This document shows positions 18,241 through 26,605 of a stretch of 64,000 bases of DNA, piece after piece. The position numbers were made by a program, and so were the translations under genes. Within the stretch, counting starts at the first letter, position 1, and every line of letters begins with the position of its first letter. Where the stretch lies: assembly GCF_030269325.1 (NCBI RefSeq), contig NZ_BSTD01000001.1, positions 1-64,000 on the forward strand, read 5' to 3'. The notes under the pieces were generated by a model. That model did no database searches, was not told the origin of the DNA, and was given only the letters and a program-made list of their open reading frames with translations. Origin of the DNA: Amycolatopsis sp. NBRC 101858 (GTDB lineage Bacteria > Actinomycetota > Actinomycetes > Mycobacteriales > Pseudonocardiaceae).

Positions 18241-18461
18241 CGCGTACCCAGCCAGTCGGCTCACGTACCCAGCCAGTCGGCTCACGTACCCAGGCGGTCG
18301 GCCCGCGTACCCAGGCAGACGACACAACTGGAGGCCGTGTCGACTTCCTGATCACGCGTGTCGTCCGTCCACGCACACGTGTCGTCCATCCAGGCACGCG
18401 AGCCGACCCTCCAAGTACGCGAGCCGACCCTCCAGGTACGTGAGCCGACCGTCCGGGTACC
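18241..18461. repeat. 21-bp tandem repeat array with an orientation switch
   Basis: About ten consecutive units of 21 bp (one of 20). The first four, 18241-18323, read cgcgtacccag followed by cagtcggct-like sequence. After a transition at about 18324, the rest read in the opposite sense, with cores such as GCGAGCCGACCCTCC. The units are near-identical to those of the array at 53237-53646 once orientation is allowed for. There are no spacers between units. Short open frames here simply reflect the multiple-of-three period. It occupies most of the gap between the LacI terminator and the importer promoter. Confidence 0.85.
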
Positions 18462-18480
18462 AGCCGCTTGCGGCCTGTTC

Positions 18481-18538
18481 GTAACTTGCAACTTCTCGTC
18501 GCCTTATTGCGTCGATCTGCTCTCACACTTTAGAGTGA
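18481..18538 (+). promoter_or_regulatory. Promoter and candidate operators of the sugar importer operon
   Basis: TTGCGT (18507-18512), an 18-bp spacer and TAGAGT (18531-18536) form the promoter. The dyad TCACACTTTAGAGTGA (18523-18538) overlaps the -10. GTAACTTGCAACTTC (18481-18495) resembles, in inverted form, the site before the first glycosidase. Either could bind the LacI regulator. Confidence 0.5.
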
Positions 18539-18582
18539 CCGCAATCACGTGACAGCCGTCGCGACCCGAGAAGAGGCTTGAG

Positions 18583-19959
18583 ATGAGCAGTCCCTGGTCC
18601 CGAACCGTGCCCCGCCGGATCTTCTGCATGCTGGCCGCAGGTGGCCTCGCACTGGGGGTGGCCGCCTGCGGTAGCGACTCCGGCACGGAGACCGCGGGGG
18701 GCAAGGTCAAGATCACGGTCACCGGGCAGCCGCCGACCAGCCAGCCGTTCGAGCGCGGTGTCTTCGACGCCGACGTCAAGGAGTTCGAGGCTTCCCACCC
18801 GAACATCCAGATCGAGCCCCACGAGGGGTTCATGGACCCGAAGACCTTCTCCGCGAAGCTCGCCGGAGGGCAGCTCGAGGACGTCTACTACGTCTACTTC
18901 ACCGACCCCGCGCAGATCATCGCGCGCCGTCAAGCCGCCGATATCACGGAAGCCGCGAAGAGCGTTCCGCACATCAACGACATCAAGCCGGAACTCCTCG
19001 ACAACTTCCGTGACGCGAACGGCAAGCTCTACGGCCTGCCGACGATGAACTACACGATGGGCCTGGTCTACAGCCGCCCGCTGTTCCAGCGGGCCGGGCT
19101 CGACCCCGACAAGCCGCCGACCACCTGGGACGAGGTCCGCGAAGACGCGAAGAAGATCGCCGCGCTGGGCAACGGCGTCGTCGGGTACGCCGACTACAGC
19201 AAGAACAACCAGGGCGGCTGGCACATGACCGGCTGGATGTACTCGATGGGCGGCGACATCGCCCGCAAGGACGGCGACAAGTGGGTTGCCGACTTCGACA
19301 ACGAAAAGGGCAAGCAGGCCCTCCAGTACCTGCACGACATGCGCTGGACCGACAACTCGATGGGCGCCAAGCAGCTCCTCGAAGCCACGGACGTGCAGCG
19401 CATGATGGGCGCCGGCCAGCTCGGCATGTACATGGCCGCCCCGGACAACGTTCCCGTGCTGGTCAAGCAGTTCAACGGCAAGTACGAGGACTACGGCATC
19501 GCCGGCATGCCCGGCGGCCAGGGCACGCTGCTCGGCGGCGAGGGCTACATGATCAACCCGAAGGCCTCGCCGGACAAGGTCAAGGCCGGCCTCGAGTGGA
19601 TCCAGTGGAAGTACCTCAACCCGGACCGGTTCGAGAAGCACATCCAGCAGTACGTCGACGGCAAGCAGCCGGTCGGCCTGCCCGCCGAGCCGACCCCGGA
19701 CGTCTGGACGGGCTCGGTCCGCGAGCAGCAGCTGGCCCTGAAGGCCAAGTTCGCCAACGTCCCCGCGAAGAACTACCAGTCCTACGTGGACACGACCAGC
19801 AAGATCAAGGGCAGCATCGAGCCGCCGAACGCGCAGCAGATCTACGCCGCGCTCGACAGCGTCATGCAGGCGGTGCTCACGGACCAGAACGCGAACATCG
19901 ACCAGCAGCTGTCGTCGGCTTCGTCGAAGGTCAACAGTGTCCTCGCCCAGGTCAAGTAG
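18583..19959 (+). CDS. Sugar ABC transporter, substrate-binding lipoprotein (CUT1 type)
   Basis: 458 residues. The lipoprotein signal ends in the lipobox VAAC at residue 28. The mature part has the family 1 extracellular solute-binding fold, with the typical YGLPTMNYTMGLVYSR and TWDEVREDAKK segments. AGAAGAGG precedes ATG by 6 nt. It heads an operon with two permeases and a GH13 glucosidase. No ATPase gene is present, which is normal for actinobacterial CUT1 systems energised by a shared MsiK-type ATPase. Given the neighbours, I predict it binds alpha-linked gluco-oligosaccharides, perhaps nigero-oligosaccharides released by the upstream enzymes. Confidence 0.9.
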   Translation: MSSPWSRTVPRRIFCMLAAGGLALGVAACGSDSGTETAGGKVKITVTGQPPTSQPFERGVFDADVKEFEASHPNIQIEPHEGFMDPKTFSAKLAGGQLEDVYYVYFTDPAQIIARRQAADITEAAKSVPHINDIKPELLDNFRDANGKLYGLPTMNYTMGLVYSRPLFQRAGLDPDKPPTTWDEVREDAKKIAALGNGVVGYADYSKNNQGGWHMTGWMYSMGGDIARKDGDKWVADFDNEKGKQALQYLHDMRWTDNSMGAKQLLEATDVQRMMGAGQLGMYMAAPDNVPVLVKQFNGKYEDYGIAGMPGGQGTLLGGEGYMINPKASPDKVKAGLEWIQWKYLNPDRFEKHIQQYVDGKQPVGLPAEPTPDVWTGSVREQQLALKAKFANVPAKNYQSYVDTTSKIKGSIEPPNAQQIYAALDSVMQAVLTDQNANIDQQLSSASSKVNSVLAQVK

Positions 19960-20911
19960 CCTTCTCGCCTGGCCCGCGACGTCTTCGTCGCGGGCCAGGC
20001 GGCCGGTCGCCTCCCCCGAGGAACGCCGCCGGACCCGGCTCAAGCGCAAGCTCAAGGAGAACCTCACCGCGTACGGCCTGCTCTGCGCCGCACTCCTGGT
20101 GTTCGCGATGTTCTCCTGGTACCCGATCGTGCGCGGCGTGCTGCTGAGCTTCCAGCAGGTCGACTTCGTCAACGCGCCGACGTGGGTCGGGTTCGACAAC
20201 TTCAGCCGGCTCTTCGCCGACCCGCTGTTCGGCGTCGCGTGGCGCAACACGCTGCTGTTCACCGGGCTGGCGCTGGTCTTCGGCTTCGCCGTCCCGTTCC
20301 TCACCGCGGTGCTGCTCAACGAGATCCGGCACGCGAAGGCGTTCTTCCGGCTCGCGGTCTACCTGCCGGTGATGCTGCCGCCGGTCGTGACGGCGCTGAT
20401 GTGGAAGTGGTTCTACGACCCGGGTCCCGGCCTGTTCAACTCCGCGCTCGGCGCGGTCGGCCTGCCCGGCGGCCAGTGGCTCGACTCGAGCAGCACGGCG
20501 ATGCTGTCGCTGGTGTTCGTCTCGACGTGGGCCAACATGGGCAGCACCACGCTCATCTACCTGGCCGCGCTCGGCACGATCCCCGGCGAGCTGTACGAAG
20601 CCGCCGAGCTCGACGGCGCCGGGTTGTGGAAACGGCTGCGGCACGTGACGTTCCCGCAGACGCGGTTCGTGCTGCTGGTGCTCCTGCTGCTGCAGATCGT
20701 CGCGACGATGCAGGTGTTCACCGAGCCGTACGTGATGACCGGCGGCGGCCCGGACGACTCGACGGTCACCGTGCTGCTCCTGCTCTACCGCTACGCCTTC
20801 GTCTACAACGACTTCGGCTCGGCGAGCGCGATGAGCCTGCTGCTGTTCGTGGCGCTGGGCGTGTTCTCGGCGTGGTACGTCCGGCTGACGCGGAAGGCGG
20901 ACCAGTCATGA
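19937..20911 (+). CDS. Sugar ABC transporter permease (MalF/UgpA type)
   Basis: 324 residues. It has a long basic N-terminus of about 45 residues, six predicted membrane helices, and the EAA loop that contacts the ATPase, seen as YEAAELDGAGLWKRLRHVTFP near residues 216-236. The GTG start is 23 bp inside the preceding gene; GAAGGT stands just before it and no better start appears before the first helix. It overlaps the next permease start (ATGA at 20908-20911). Confidence 0.9.
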   Translation: MSSPRSSSLLAWPATSSSRARRPVASPEERRRTRLKRKLKENLTAYGLLCAALLVFAMFSWYPIVRGVLLSFQQVDFVNAPTWVGFDNFSRLFADPLFGVAWRNTLLFTGLALVFGFAVPFLTAVLLNEIRHAKAFFRLAVYLPVMLPPVVTALMWKWFYDPGPGLFNSALGAVGLPGGQWLDSSSTAMLSLVFVSTWANMGSTTLIYLAALGTIPGELYEAAELDGAGLWKRLRHVTFPQTRFVLLVLLLLQIVATMQVFTEPYVMTGGGPDDSTVTVLLLLYRYAFVYNDFGSASAMSLLLFVALGVFSAWYVRLTRKADQS

Positions 20912-21777
20912 GGACCCTCGTCTCCCCCGGCGCGCTGCGCAGCCCGCGCGGCAAGGTCGTCTACGGCGTCGTCTTCGCGTGCACGCTCGCGGTGTTCCTG
21001 CTGGCGTTCATGTTCCCGCTGTACTGGGTCGTCACCGGCGCGATGAAGTCGCCGCAGGAGCTGGCGCAGACACCGGCGACGCTCGTCCCGCACGAGTGGC
21101 ATCCGGAGACTTTCGCCGACGCCTGGAACCAGCTGAGCCTGGGCAAGTACTTCCTCAACACGCTCGTCGTCGCGGGCGGGGCGTGGCTGTTCCAGCTGGC
21201 CATCGACGTCCCGGCCGCGTTCGCGCTGTCGAAGCTGCGCCCGAAGTTCGGCAACGTCGTGCTCGGGCTCATGCTGGCGACGCTGATGCTGCCGGCCACG
21301 GCCCTGCTCGTCCCGACGTACGTGACGGTGACGGACCTGCCGCTGCTGCACCTCAACCTGATCAACTCGCCGACCGCGGTCTGGCTCCCGGCGGCGGCGA
21401 ACGCGTTCAACATCTACCTGCTGAAGCGGTTCTTCGACCAGATCCCCGACGAGCTGATCGAGGCGGCGCGCATCGACGGCGCCGGGCCGGTGCGCACGCT
21501 CTGGCGGATCATCCTGCCGATCTCGCGGCCGATCCTGGCCGTGGTGTCGATCCTCGCGGTGGTCACCGCGTGGAAGGACTTCATCTGGCCGCTGCTGGTG
21601 TTCCCGGACACCGAAAAGCAGACGCTCTCGGTGATGCTGCAGCGGGTGGCGATCGACATGCCGCTCAACGTGCTCGTCGCCGGGATGGTGCTGGCCAGCC
21701 TGCCGATGGTGGCGCTGTTCCTGGCCTTCCAGCGGCAGATCCTCGCCGGGCTGACCGCCGGCAGCATCAAGGGCTGA
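20908..21777 (+). CDS. Sugar ABC transporter permease (MalG/UgpE type)
   Basis: 289 residues with six predicted membrane helices. The EAA loop IEAARIDGAGPVRTLWRIILP (about residues 186-206) marks it as the second CUT1 permease. It is translationally coupled to the first permease. The longer open frame upstream in this phase is not coding; ATG 20908 is the real start by overlap and homology of the first helix. Confidence 0.92.
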   Translation: MRTLVSPGALRSPRGKVVYGVVFACTLAVFLLAFMFPLYWVVTGAMKSPQELAQTPATLVPHEWHPETFADAWNQLSLGKYFLNTLVVAGGAWLFQLAIDVPAAFALSKLRPKFGNVVLGLMLATLMLPATALLVPTYVTVTDLPLLHLNLINSPTAVWLPAAANAFNIYLLKRFFDQIPDELIEAARIDGAGPVRTLWRIILPISRPILAVVSILAVVTAWKDFIWPLLVFPDTEKQTLSVMLQRVAIDMPLNVLVAGMVLASLPMVALFLAFQRQILAGLTAGSIKG

Positions 21778-21811
21778 GCCGGGTTTTCACGACGACTAGG
21801 AGGGCACTTTC

Positions 21812-23389
21812 GTGACCGACAAGACCGGCTGGTGGCGGAGCGCGGCGATCTACCAGGTCTACATCCGCAGCTTCGCGGACGGCAACGGCGACGGCGTCGG
21901 CGACCTCGCCGGCGTCCGCGCCCGGCTGGACCACCTGGCCGACCTGGGGATCGACGCGATCTGGTTCACCCCGTGGTACCCGTCACCGATGGACGACGGC
22001 GGCTACGACGTCGCCGACTTCCGCGACATCGAGCCGCTCTTCGGCACGCTCGCCGAGGCGGAGGACCTGATCGCCGAGGCGCACGCGCGCGGCATCCGGG
22101 TGATCATCGACATCGTGCCCAACCACTGCTCCGACGAGCACCGGTGGTTCCAGGCCGCGCTCGAAGCCGGCCCGGGATCGCCGGAGCGGCAACGGTTCTG
22201 GTTCCGCCCCGGCCGTGGCCCGGACGGCGCCGAGCCGCCGAACAACTGGAAGTCGCGCTTCGGCGGGTCCGCGTGGACGCGCGTGGCGGACGGCGAGTGG
22301 TACCTGCACCTCTACAGCTCGCGCCAGCCCGACTTCAACTGGGACAACCCGGAGATCCGCACGGAGTTCGAGGACGTGCTGCGGTTCTGGTTCGACCGCG
22401 GGGTGGACGGCTTCCGCATCGACGTCGCCGACGGGCTCGTCAAGGACCCGCGGCTGCCCGACGTCGACGAGGGCGACGAGACGCCGTTCTCCGACATGGA
22501 GGGCCTGCACGAGATCTACCGGTCGTGGCGCAAGATCGCCGACAGCTACGCGGGCGAGCGCGTGCTGGTCGGCGAGATGTGGCTGCCGGACATGTCCCGC
22601 GCGGCGCGCTACCTGCGCCGCGACGAGCTGCACTCGGCGTTCAACTTCGACTTCCTGGTCTGCCCTTGGGAGGCTTCGCGCTTCCGGGACGTCATCACCC
22701 GGACGCTGCGGGCGCACGACGAGGTCGGCGCGCCGGCCGCGTGGGTGCTGTCGAACCACGACGTGACGCGGCACGTCACGCGCTACGGCCGGCAGGGCGA
22801 CACGGGGTTCAGCTTCGCGAACCGGCTGCACGAGCTGCCGGTGGACCGGGAGCTGGGCACCCGGCGAGCCCGCGCGGCGGCGCTGCTGACGTTGGCGCTG
22901 CCCGGCGGTCTGTACGTCTACCAGGGCGAAGAGCTGGGACTGTGGGAGGTCCTGGACATCGCGGACGAGCTGCGCCAGGACCCGGTGTGGGCCCGCACGA
23001 ACGGCGCCGACCCCGGCCGCGACGGCTGCCGGGTGCCGATCCCCTGGTCGGGTGACGAGCCGCCGTTCGGCTTCGGCGCCGGCGACGCGTGGCTGCCGCA
23101 GCCCGAGGAGTGGAAGGCCTACACGGCGGAAGCGGAGGCGGCGGACCCGTCGTCGATGCTGTCGCTCTACCGCGACGGCCTGCGGCTGCGGCGGGACCTG
23201 CCCACGGGCGAACTGGAGTGGCTCTCCCTCGGCGACGGGGTTCTGGCGTTCCGGATCGGTTCCGGGTTCACGTTCGCGCTGAACTTCTCCGACGCTCCGG
23301 TGCCGGTGCCCTCCGGTGAGGTCCTGCTGGCGAGCGGCTCGGTCACGGACGCCCTGCCGACGGACACGGCGGTCTGGCTGCGCGGCTAG
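21812..23389 (+). CDS. GH13 family alpha-glucosidase (cytoplasmic)
   Basis: 525 residues with no signal peptide. The family's conserved regions are clear: DIVPNHCSDEH near residue 98, DGFRIDVADG with the nucleophile Asp near residue 203, VGEMW with the acid/base Glu near residue 252, and LSNHDV with the third Asp near residue 311. This pattern fits subfamily 23/30-like alpha-glucosidases acting on short oligosaccharides. AGGAGG (21799-21804) precedes the GTG by 7 nt. As last gene of the importer operon it should hydrolyse the imported oligosaccharide to glucose. Linkage preference (alpha-1,3 or alpha-1,4) cannot be told from sequence. Confidence 0.93.
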   Translation: MTDKTGWWRSAAIYQVYIRSFADGNGDGVGDLAGVRARLDHLADLGIDAIWFTPWYPSPMDDGGYDVADFRDIEPLFGTLAEAEDLIAEAHARGIRVIIDIVPNHCSDEHRWFQAALEAGPGSPERQRFWFRPGRGPDGAEPPNNWKSRFGGSAWTRVADGEWYLHLYSSRQPDFNWDNPEIRTEFEDVLRFWFDRGVDGFRIDVADGLVKDPRLPDVDEGDETPFSDMEGLHEIYRSWRKIADSYAGERVLVGEMWLPDMSRAARYLRRDELHSAFNFDFLVCPWEASRFRDVITRTLRAHDEVGAPAAWVLSNHDVTRHVTRYGRQGDTGFSFANRLHELPVDRELGTRRARAAALLTLALPGGLYVYQGEELGLWEVLDIADELRQDPVWARTNGADPGRDGCRVPIPWSGDEPPFGFGAGDAWLPQPEEWKAYTAEAEAADPSSMLSLYRDGLRLRRDLPTGELEWLSLGDGVLAFRIGSGFTFALNFSDAPVPVPSGEVLLASGSVTDALPTDTAVWLRG

Positions 23390-23444
23390 AACGCACCGGA
23401 GGCCGTCACCGGGCGAACCCGGCGGCGGCCTCCGGTGGATCAAG

Positions 23445-23471
23445 CGCTACTTCGTGAGCTGCAGGATGTCG
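23445..23471. repeat. 27-bp direct repeat, copy 1
   Basis: Identical to 23720-23746. Copy 2 covers the last codons of the LVIVD-repeat gene on the minus strand (residues LQLTK and stop), so copy 1 is a stray duplicate of that gene's 3' end. Confidence 0.9.
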
Positions 23472-23501
23472 TTCGCGATGGTCGAGGAGTGTCCGAACTC
23501 C

Positions 23502-23717
23502 GGCCGGACGTCCTCGCCCGACCCGGCGGCGTTCCGGCGCTGGACTGGCGAAGCCTCCGCGCCGACGCACCGCGTCCACTGGTGGGTCACCGGAGCGCGG
23601 TTCCTCGGGCGGGCCCCGGACAACCACGCCTCGCGCCGCGTGATCGAGCGCAACGGCGGGGTCTTCGCGGACCTCAGCGCGGCCGGGCGCCTGCGCTTCC
23701 GGTGCCCGGCCGGCTGA
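23502..23717 (+). pseudogene. Remnant of a GNAT acetyltransferase gene
   Basis: The frame ending at the TGA of 23715-23717 reads THRVHWWVTGARFLGR and then directly DNHASRRVIERNGG. These are the middle and the end of GNAT proteins of the YjaB/RimJ-like type found in actinobacteria. The stretch between, which should hold the acetyl-CoA-binding Arg/Gln-x-x-Gly-x-Gly/Ala loop, is missing, and the N-terminal part is short. This is therefore a deleted copy and not a working enzyme. It lies exactly between the two 27-bp direct repeats. Confidence 0.7.
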
Positions 23718-23719
23718 GC

Positions 23720-23746
23720 CGCTACTTCGTGAGCTGCAGGATGTCG
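23720..23746. repeat. 27-bp direct repeat, copy 2
   Basis: Second copy of the 23445-23471 sequence. It forms the genuine 3' end of the LVIVD-repeat gene. Confidence 0.9.
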
Positions 23747-25056
23747 ATGCCGCGGGCGTTGTCGGCCACGTACACGTACTTGCCGTGCCAGTACGGCGCC
23801 CACGCGCTCGCGTCGCCCGGGCGGTAGTACGCGATCTGGCGGGGGTTCGTCGGGTCGCTCACGTCGAGGAACCGCGTGCCCTGCGCGTAGAACGACTGCA
23901 CCAGGATCTTGCCGCGGACGTCGAAGTAGTGCGCCGAGCAGTCGTCCGACGCCGGGTCGCTGCCCTCTTGGCCGTTGACGCCCCACGTGCCGACGCTCTC
24001 CAGGCGGAAGGGCTGCGAAGGCGTCGAACGCCAGCCTTCGCCGTGGTAAGAGCCCTTCAGCGAGGAAATCGTCAGGACGCCGTCGCCCGCGCAGCCGTCG
24101 ACGAAGTTCTCCTCCGTCGCGTAGATCAGGTCCTGGCCGCGCCAGGCGCCGTCGCCGATGCGGTGGCCGGCCGGGTGGAAGCTGTTGTGCATGAACCGCG
24201 AGGGCGCCGCCGTCTCGGCGATGCCGCCGCCGGCGTACGGGATCGGCTCGTGGGCCGTCGCGCGGCGGATCTTCCCGGACACCGGGTCGCGGTGGATCCC
24301 GTCCGTCCAGTAGCCGCGCACGCCGCCGCGCCCGGACACCCAGGCCACGCCGTTGTCGTCCACCTGGACGTCGTGCACGTAGTCGGTCTTGCCGTCGTTG
24401 CGGGCCAGCTCGATCGGCTGCGGGTTCACCTTCGGGTGCCGCGGGTCGCGGATGTCGGTGACCCAGATCGGCCGCCCGCCCCAGTCGGCAGGCTGGTCGT
24501 CGGCCTTCGCCGGGCCGCCGGTCCACAGGTAGCGGCAGCCGGCGACGCAGCTGGTCGTGTGCCCGGCCGGCACCTTCGTGTAGCTGAGGATCGCCGGGGC
24601 CTCGGGCTTCGAGACGTCGACGACGTAGATGCCGGACTCGCCGGTGTGCGTCGTGCCGCCGTACGCACGCGGGTCGCGGGAGAGGAACACCAGCTTGCGG
24701 TCCTGGTCGACCTCGGTGTCCTCGGTCTCCCACAGGCCCGGCAGGCTGACCTGGCCGACCAGCTTCGGCGCGGCCGGGTTCTTCGTCAGGTCGTAGACCT
24801 TCAGCCCGAACTCGCCGGACACGACCATGACGTCGCGGCGGCCGTAGTCGAGGAAGTTCACCGAGATGGCGCCGGCGGCGTCGGGCACGTTGCCGACGGC
24901 CTTGACGTTCTTGATCGCCCCCGGATCGCCGAGGGTGCGGGCGGCCGGAGCAGCGGGTTTGTCGTCTTCGCCGCAGGCGGCGGCCGGGAGCCCGGTCGCG
25001 ACCAGCGTGGCGCTGACGGTGACGGCGGCGAAGCACGACCGGAGCCAGGTGCGCAC
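23722..25056 (-). CDS. Secreted LVIVD-repeat beta-propeller protein
   Basis: 444 residues. An N-terminal export signal ends in LPAAAC near residue 25; the Cys makes a lipoprotein possible, though the lipobox is imperfect. The body contains repeated strand motifs of the LVIVD type, such as GLKVYDLTKNPAAPKLVG, GIYVVDVSKPEAPAIL and GTRFLDVSDPTNPRQIAYYR, which build a propeller. The frame is open to 25293, but GTG 25056 has GGGAGG at 4-5 nt and begins directly at the signal peptide. Proteins of this type are cell-surface proteins of unknown function. It is transcribed divergently from the solute-binding lipoprotein. Confidence 0.82.
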   Translation of the reverse strand: MRTWLRSCFAAVTVSATLVATGLPAAACGEDDKPAAPAARTLGDPGAIKNVKAVGNVPDAAGAISVNFLDYGRRDVMVVSGEFGLKVYDLTKNPAAPKLVGQVSLPGLWETEDTEVDQDRKLVFLSRDPRAYGGTTHTGESGIYVVDVSKPEAPAILSYTKVPAGHTTSCVAGCRYLWTGGPAKADDQPADWGGRPIWVTDIRDPRHPKVNPQPIELARNDGKTDYVHDVQVDDNGVAWVSGRGGVRGYWTDGIHRDPVSGKIRRATAHEPIPYAGGGIAETAAPSRFMHNSFHPAGHRIGDGAWRGQDLIYATEENFVDGCAGDGVLTISSLKGSYHGEGWRSTPSQPFRLESVGTWGVNGQEGSDPASDDCSAHYFDVRGKILVQSFYAQGTRFLDVSDPTNPRQIAYYRPGDASAWAPYWHGKYVYVADNARGIDILQLTK

Positions 25057-25153
25057 GAAACCTCCCAGAACGCGTGATCCCCGGGGAACGGTACGACGGA
25101 GATCAACCGGACACAAGCGCCTTTGGTTGGCGTCTGACTGGTAGGACTGGCCC

Positions 25154-26605
25154 ATGCGCTTGCTCGTCCTGCTCGCCTCGCTCGCCACTGCGGCCCTCGC
25201 GGTCACGGGCTGTTCCGATTCCGGCCCGGGCCGGCCCGGCGTACTGTCCGCGGGCATCCGCGAGCCCGCGACGCTGCTGCCCGCCGACGTCACCGACCAG
25301 GCGGGCCGGCTGGTGACCGGCGCGCTGTGGACCCCGCTCGCCGACTACGACGCGGCGACCGGGAAGCTCACGCCGCGCGCGGCCGAGTCGATCGAGAGCA
25401 CCGACCGGGTGCACTGGACGGTCAAGCTGCGGCCGGCGACGTTCCACGACGGCACCCCGGTCACCGCGCAGTCCTATGTGGATACTTGGCAGGTGATCGC
25501 GGCTTCGCAGTGGGCGGCCGCGCCGGTGTTGACGAAGTTGTTGCGCGCCCGCGAGATCACGGCGTCCACTCCGGACACGATCACCCTGGTTCTGGATCGC
25601 CCGTCCGGCCAGGTGCCGGCCCTGCTCTCGGCGCCGGGCCTGGTGCCGCTGCCCGCGTCGGCGCTCGCCTCCCGCGACTGGAAGGGCTTCGCCGCGGCAC
25701 CCGTCGGGAACGGACCGTACCGGCTCGACGGCGCGTGGCGGCCCGGCGCGGGCGGCACGCTGAAGCGCGTCGGTTCCGGGCAGGCCGAGGAGATCGAGCT
25801 GCGCGTCGGCGATCCGGCGGCCCAGTACGACGCGGTCAAGGCGGGCACGCTCGACCTGGCGACCGAGGTCCCGGGCGAGAAGCACGACGCCATGCACGGC
25901 GACTTCGGCGAGGACCACCACGCGACGTGGGCGTTGCCGCGCGCGGGCTACCTGGCGTTCCCGGTGGCGAACCCGCGGTTCGCCGACGCGACGGTCCGCC
26001 ACGGCTTCGCCCTCGGCATCGACCGCGCGGCCCTCGAAGCCGGCCCGCTGGCCCACCAGGTCGACCCGGCGAAGGCACTGCTGCCCCCGGCGGACGCGCC
26101 CGGCGAGCGGTCGGGCACGTGCCGCCCGTGCAGCTTCGACGCGGCAGCCGGCAAGGCCCTGCTCCAGCAGGCGGCCTTTCCCGGCGGCGCGACCGTCTAC
26201 TTCGGACCTTCGACCGAAGCTTGGACCCGGACCTTGGTGGTCGGCCTGCACAAGTCCCTGGACGTCTCGGTGACGGCCCAGGCTTCATCAGGCGCTGCCG
26301 ACGGACCCTCCACACTGGACGTTTCGCTGGCCACCGCGAGCCCGTACGAGCTGTTGTCGACGCTGGCTTCGGAGTCGGGCTACACGGACGAAGTGTTCCG
26401 CCAGAACCTGTCGCTCGCGGACGCGGCGGCGACCCCGGAGGAGGCGGGCGAGCTGTACCGGCTGGCGGAGAACCAGCTGCTGCGCGACCTCCCGGTGGCC
26501 CCGCTGTGGTCCGGCCACGGCCACGCGGTGTGGTCGTCCCGGGTCCACGACGTCCGGACGACCCCGTTCACCGGCCCGGTGCTGGCGGGAATCGGGGTCT
26601 CGTGA
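25154..26605 (+). CDS. ABC transporter substrate-binding lipoprotein, family 5 (peptide/nickel type)
   Basis: 483 residues. The signal peptide ends in the lipobox VTGC at residue 20. The mature sequence shows the family 5 pattern, with LRPATFHDGTPVTAQSYVDTW and GNGPYRLDG. No permease or ATPase gene is nearby, so it is an orphan receptor or works with a distant transporter. TAGGAC lies 6 nt before the ATG, which suggests a leaderless transcript. Its stop overlaps the next gene (GTGA). Confidence 0.85.
   Translation: MRLLVLLASLATAALAVTGCSDSGPGRPGVLSAGIREPATLLPADVTDQAGRLVTGALWTPLADYDAATGKLTPRAAESIESTDRVHWTVKLRPATFHDGTPVTAQSYVDTWQVIAASQWAAAPVLTKLLRAREITASTPDTITLVLDRPSGQVPALLSAPGLVPLPASALASRDWKGFAAAPVGNGPYRLDGAWRPGAGGTLKRVGSGQAEEIELRVGDPAAQYDAVKAGTLDLATEVPGEKHDAMHGDFGEDHHATWALPRAGYLAFPVANPRFADATVRHGFALGIDRAALEAGPLAHQVDPAKALLPPADAPGERSGTCRPCSFDAAAGKALLQQAAFPGGATVYFGPSTEAWTRTLVVGLHKSLDVSVTAQASSGAADGPSTLDVSLATASPYELLSTLASESGYTDEVFRQNLSLADAAATPEEAGELYRLAENQLLRDLPVAPLWSGHGHAVWSSRVHDVRTTPFTGPVLAGIGVS

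Noticed and set aside
18110..18526. Open frames through the first 21-bp array
   Set aside because: Same reason: a product of the repeat period, between a terminator and a promoter.
18583..21777. Missing ABC ATPase taken as a broken operon
   Set aside because: Actinobacterial CUT1 sugar importers commonly share an ATPase encoded elsewhere, so the absence is normal.
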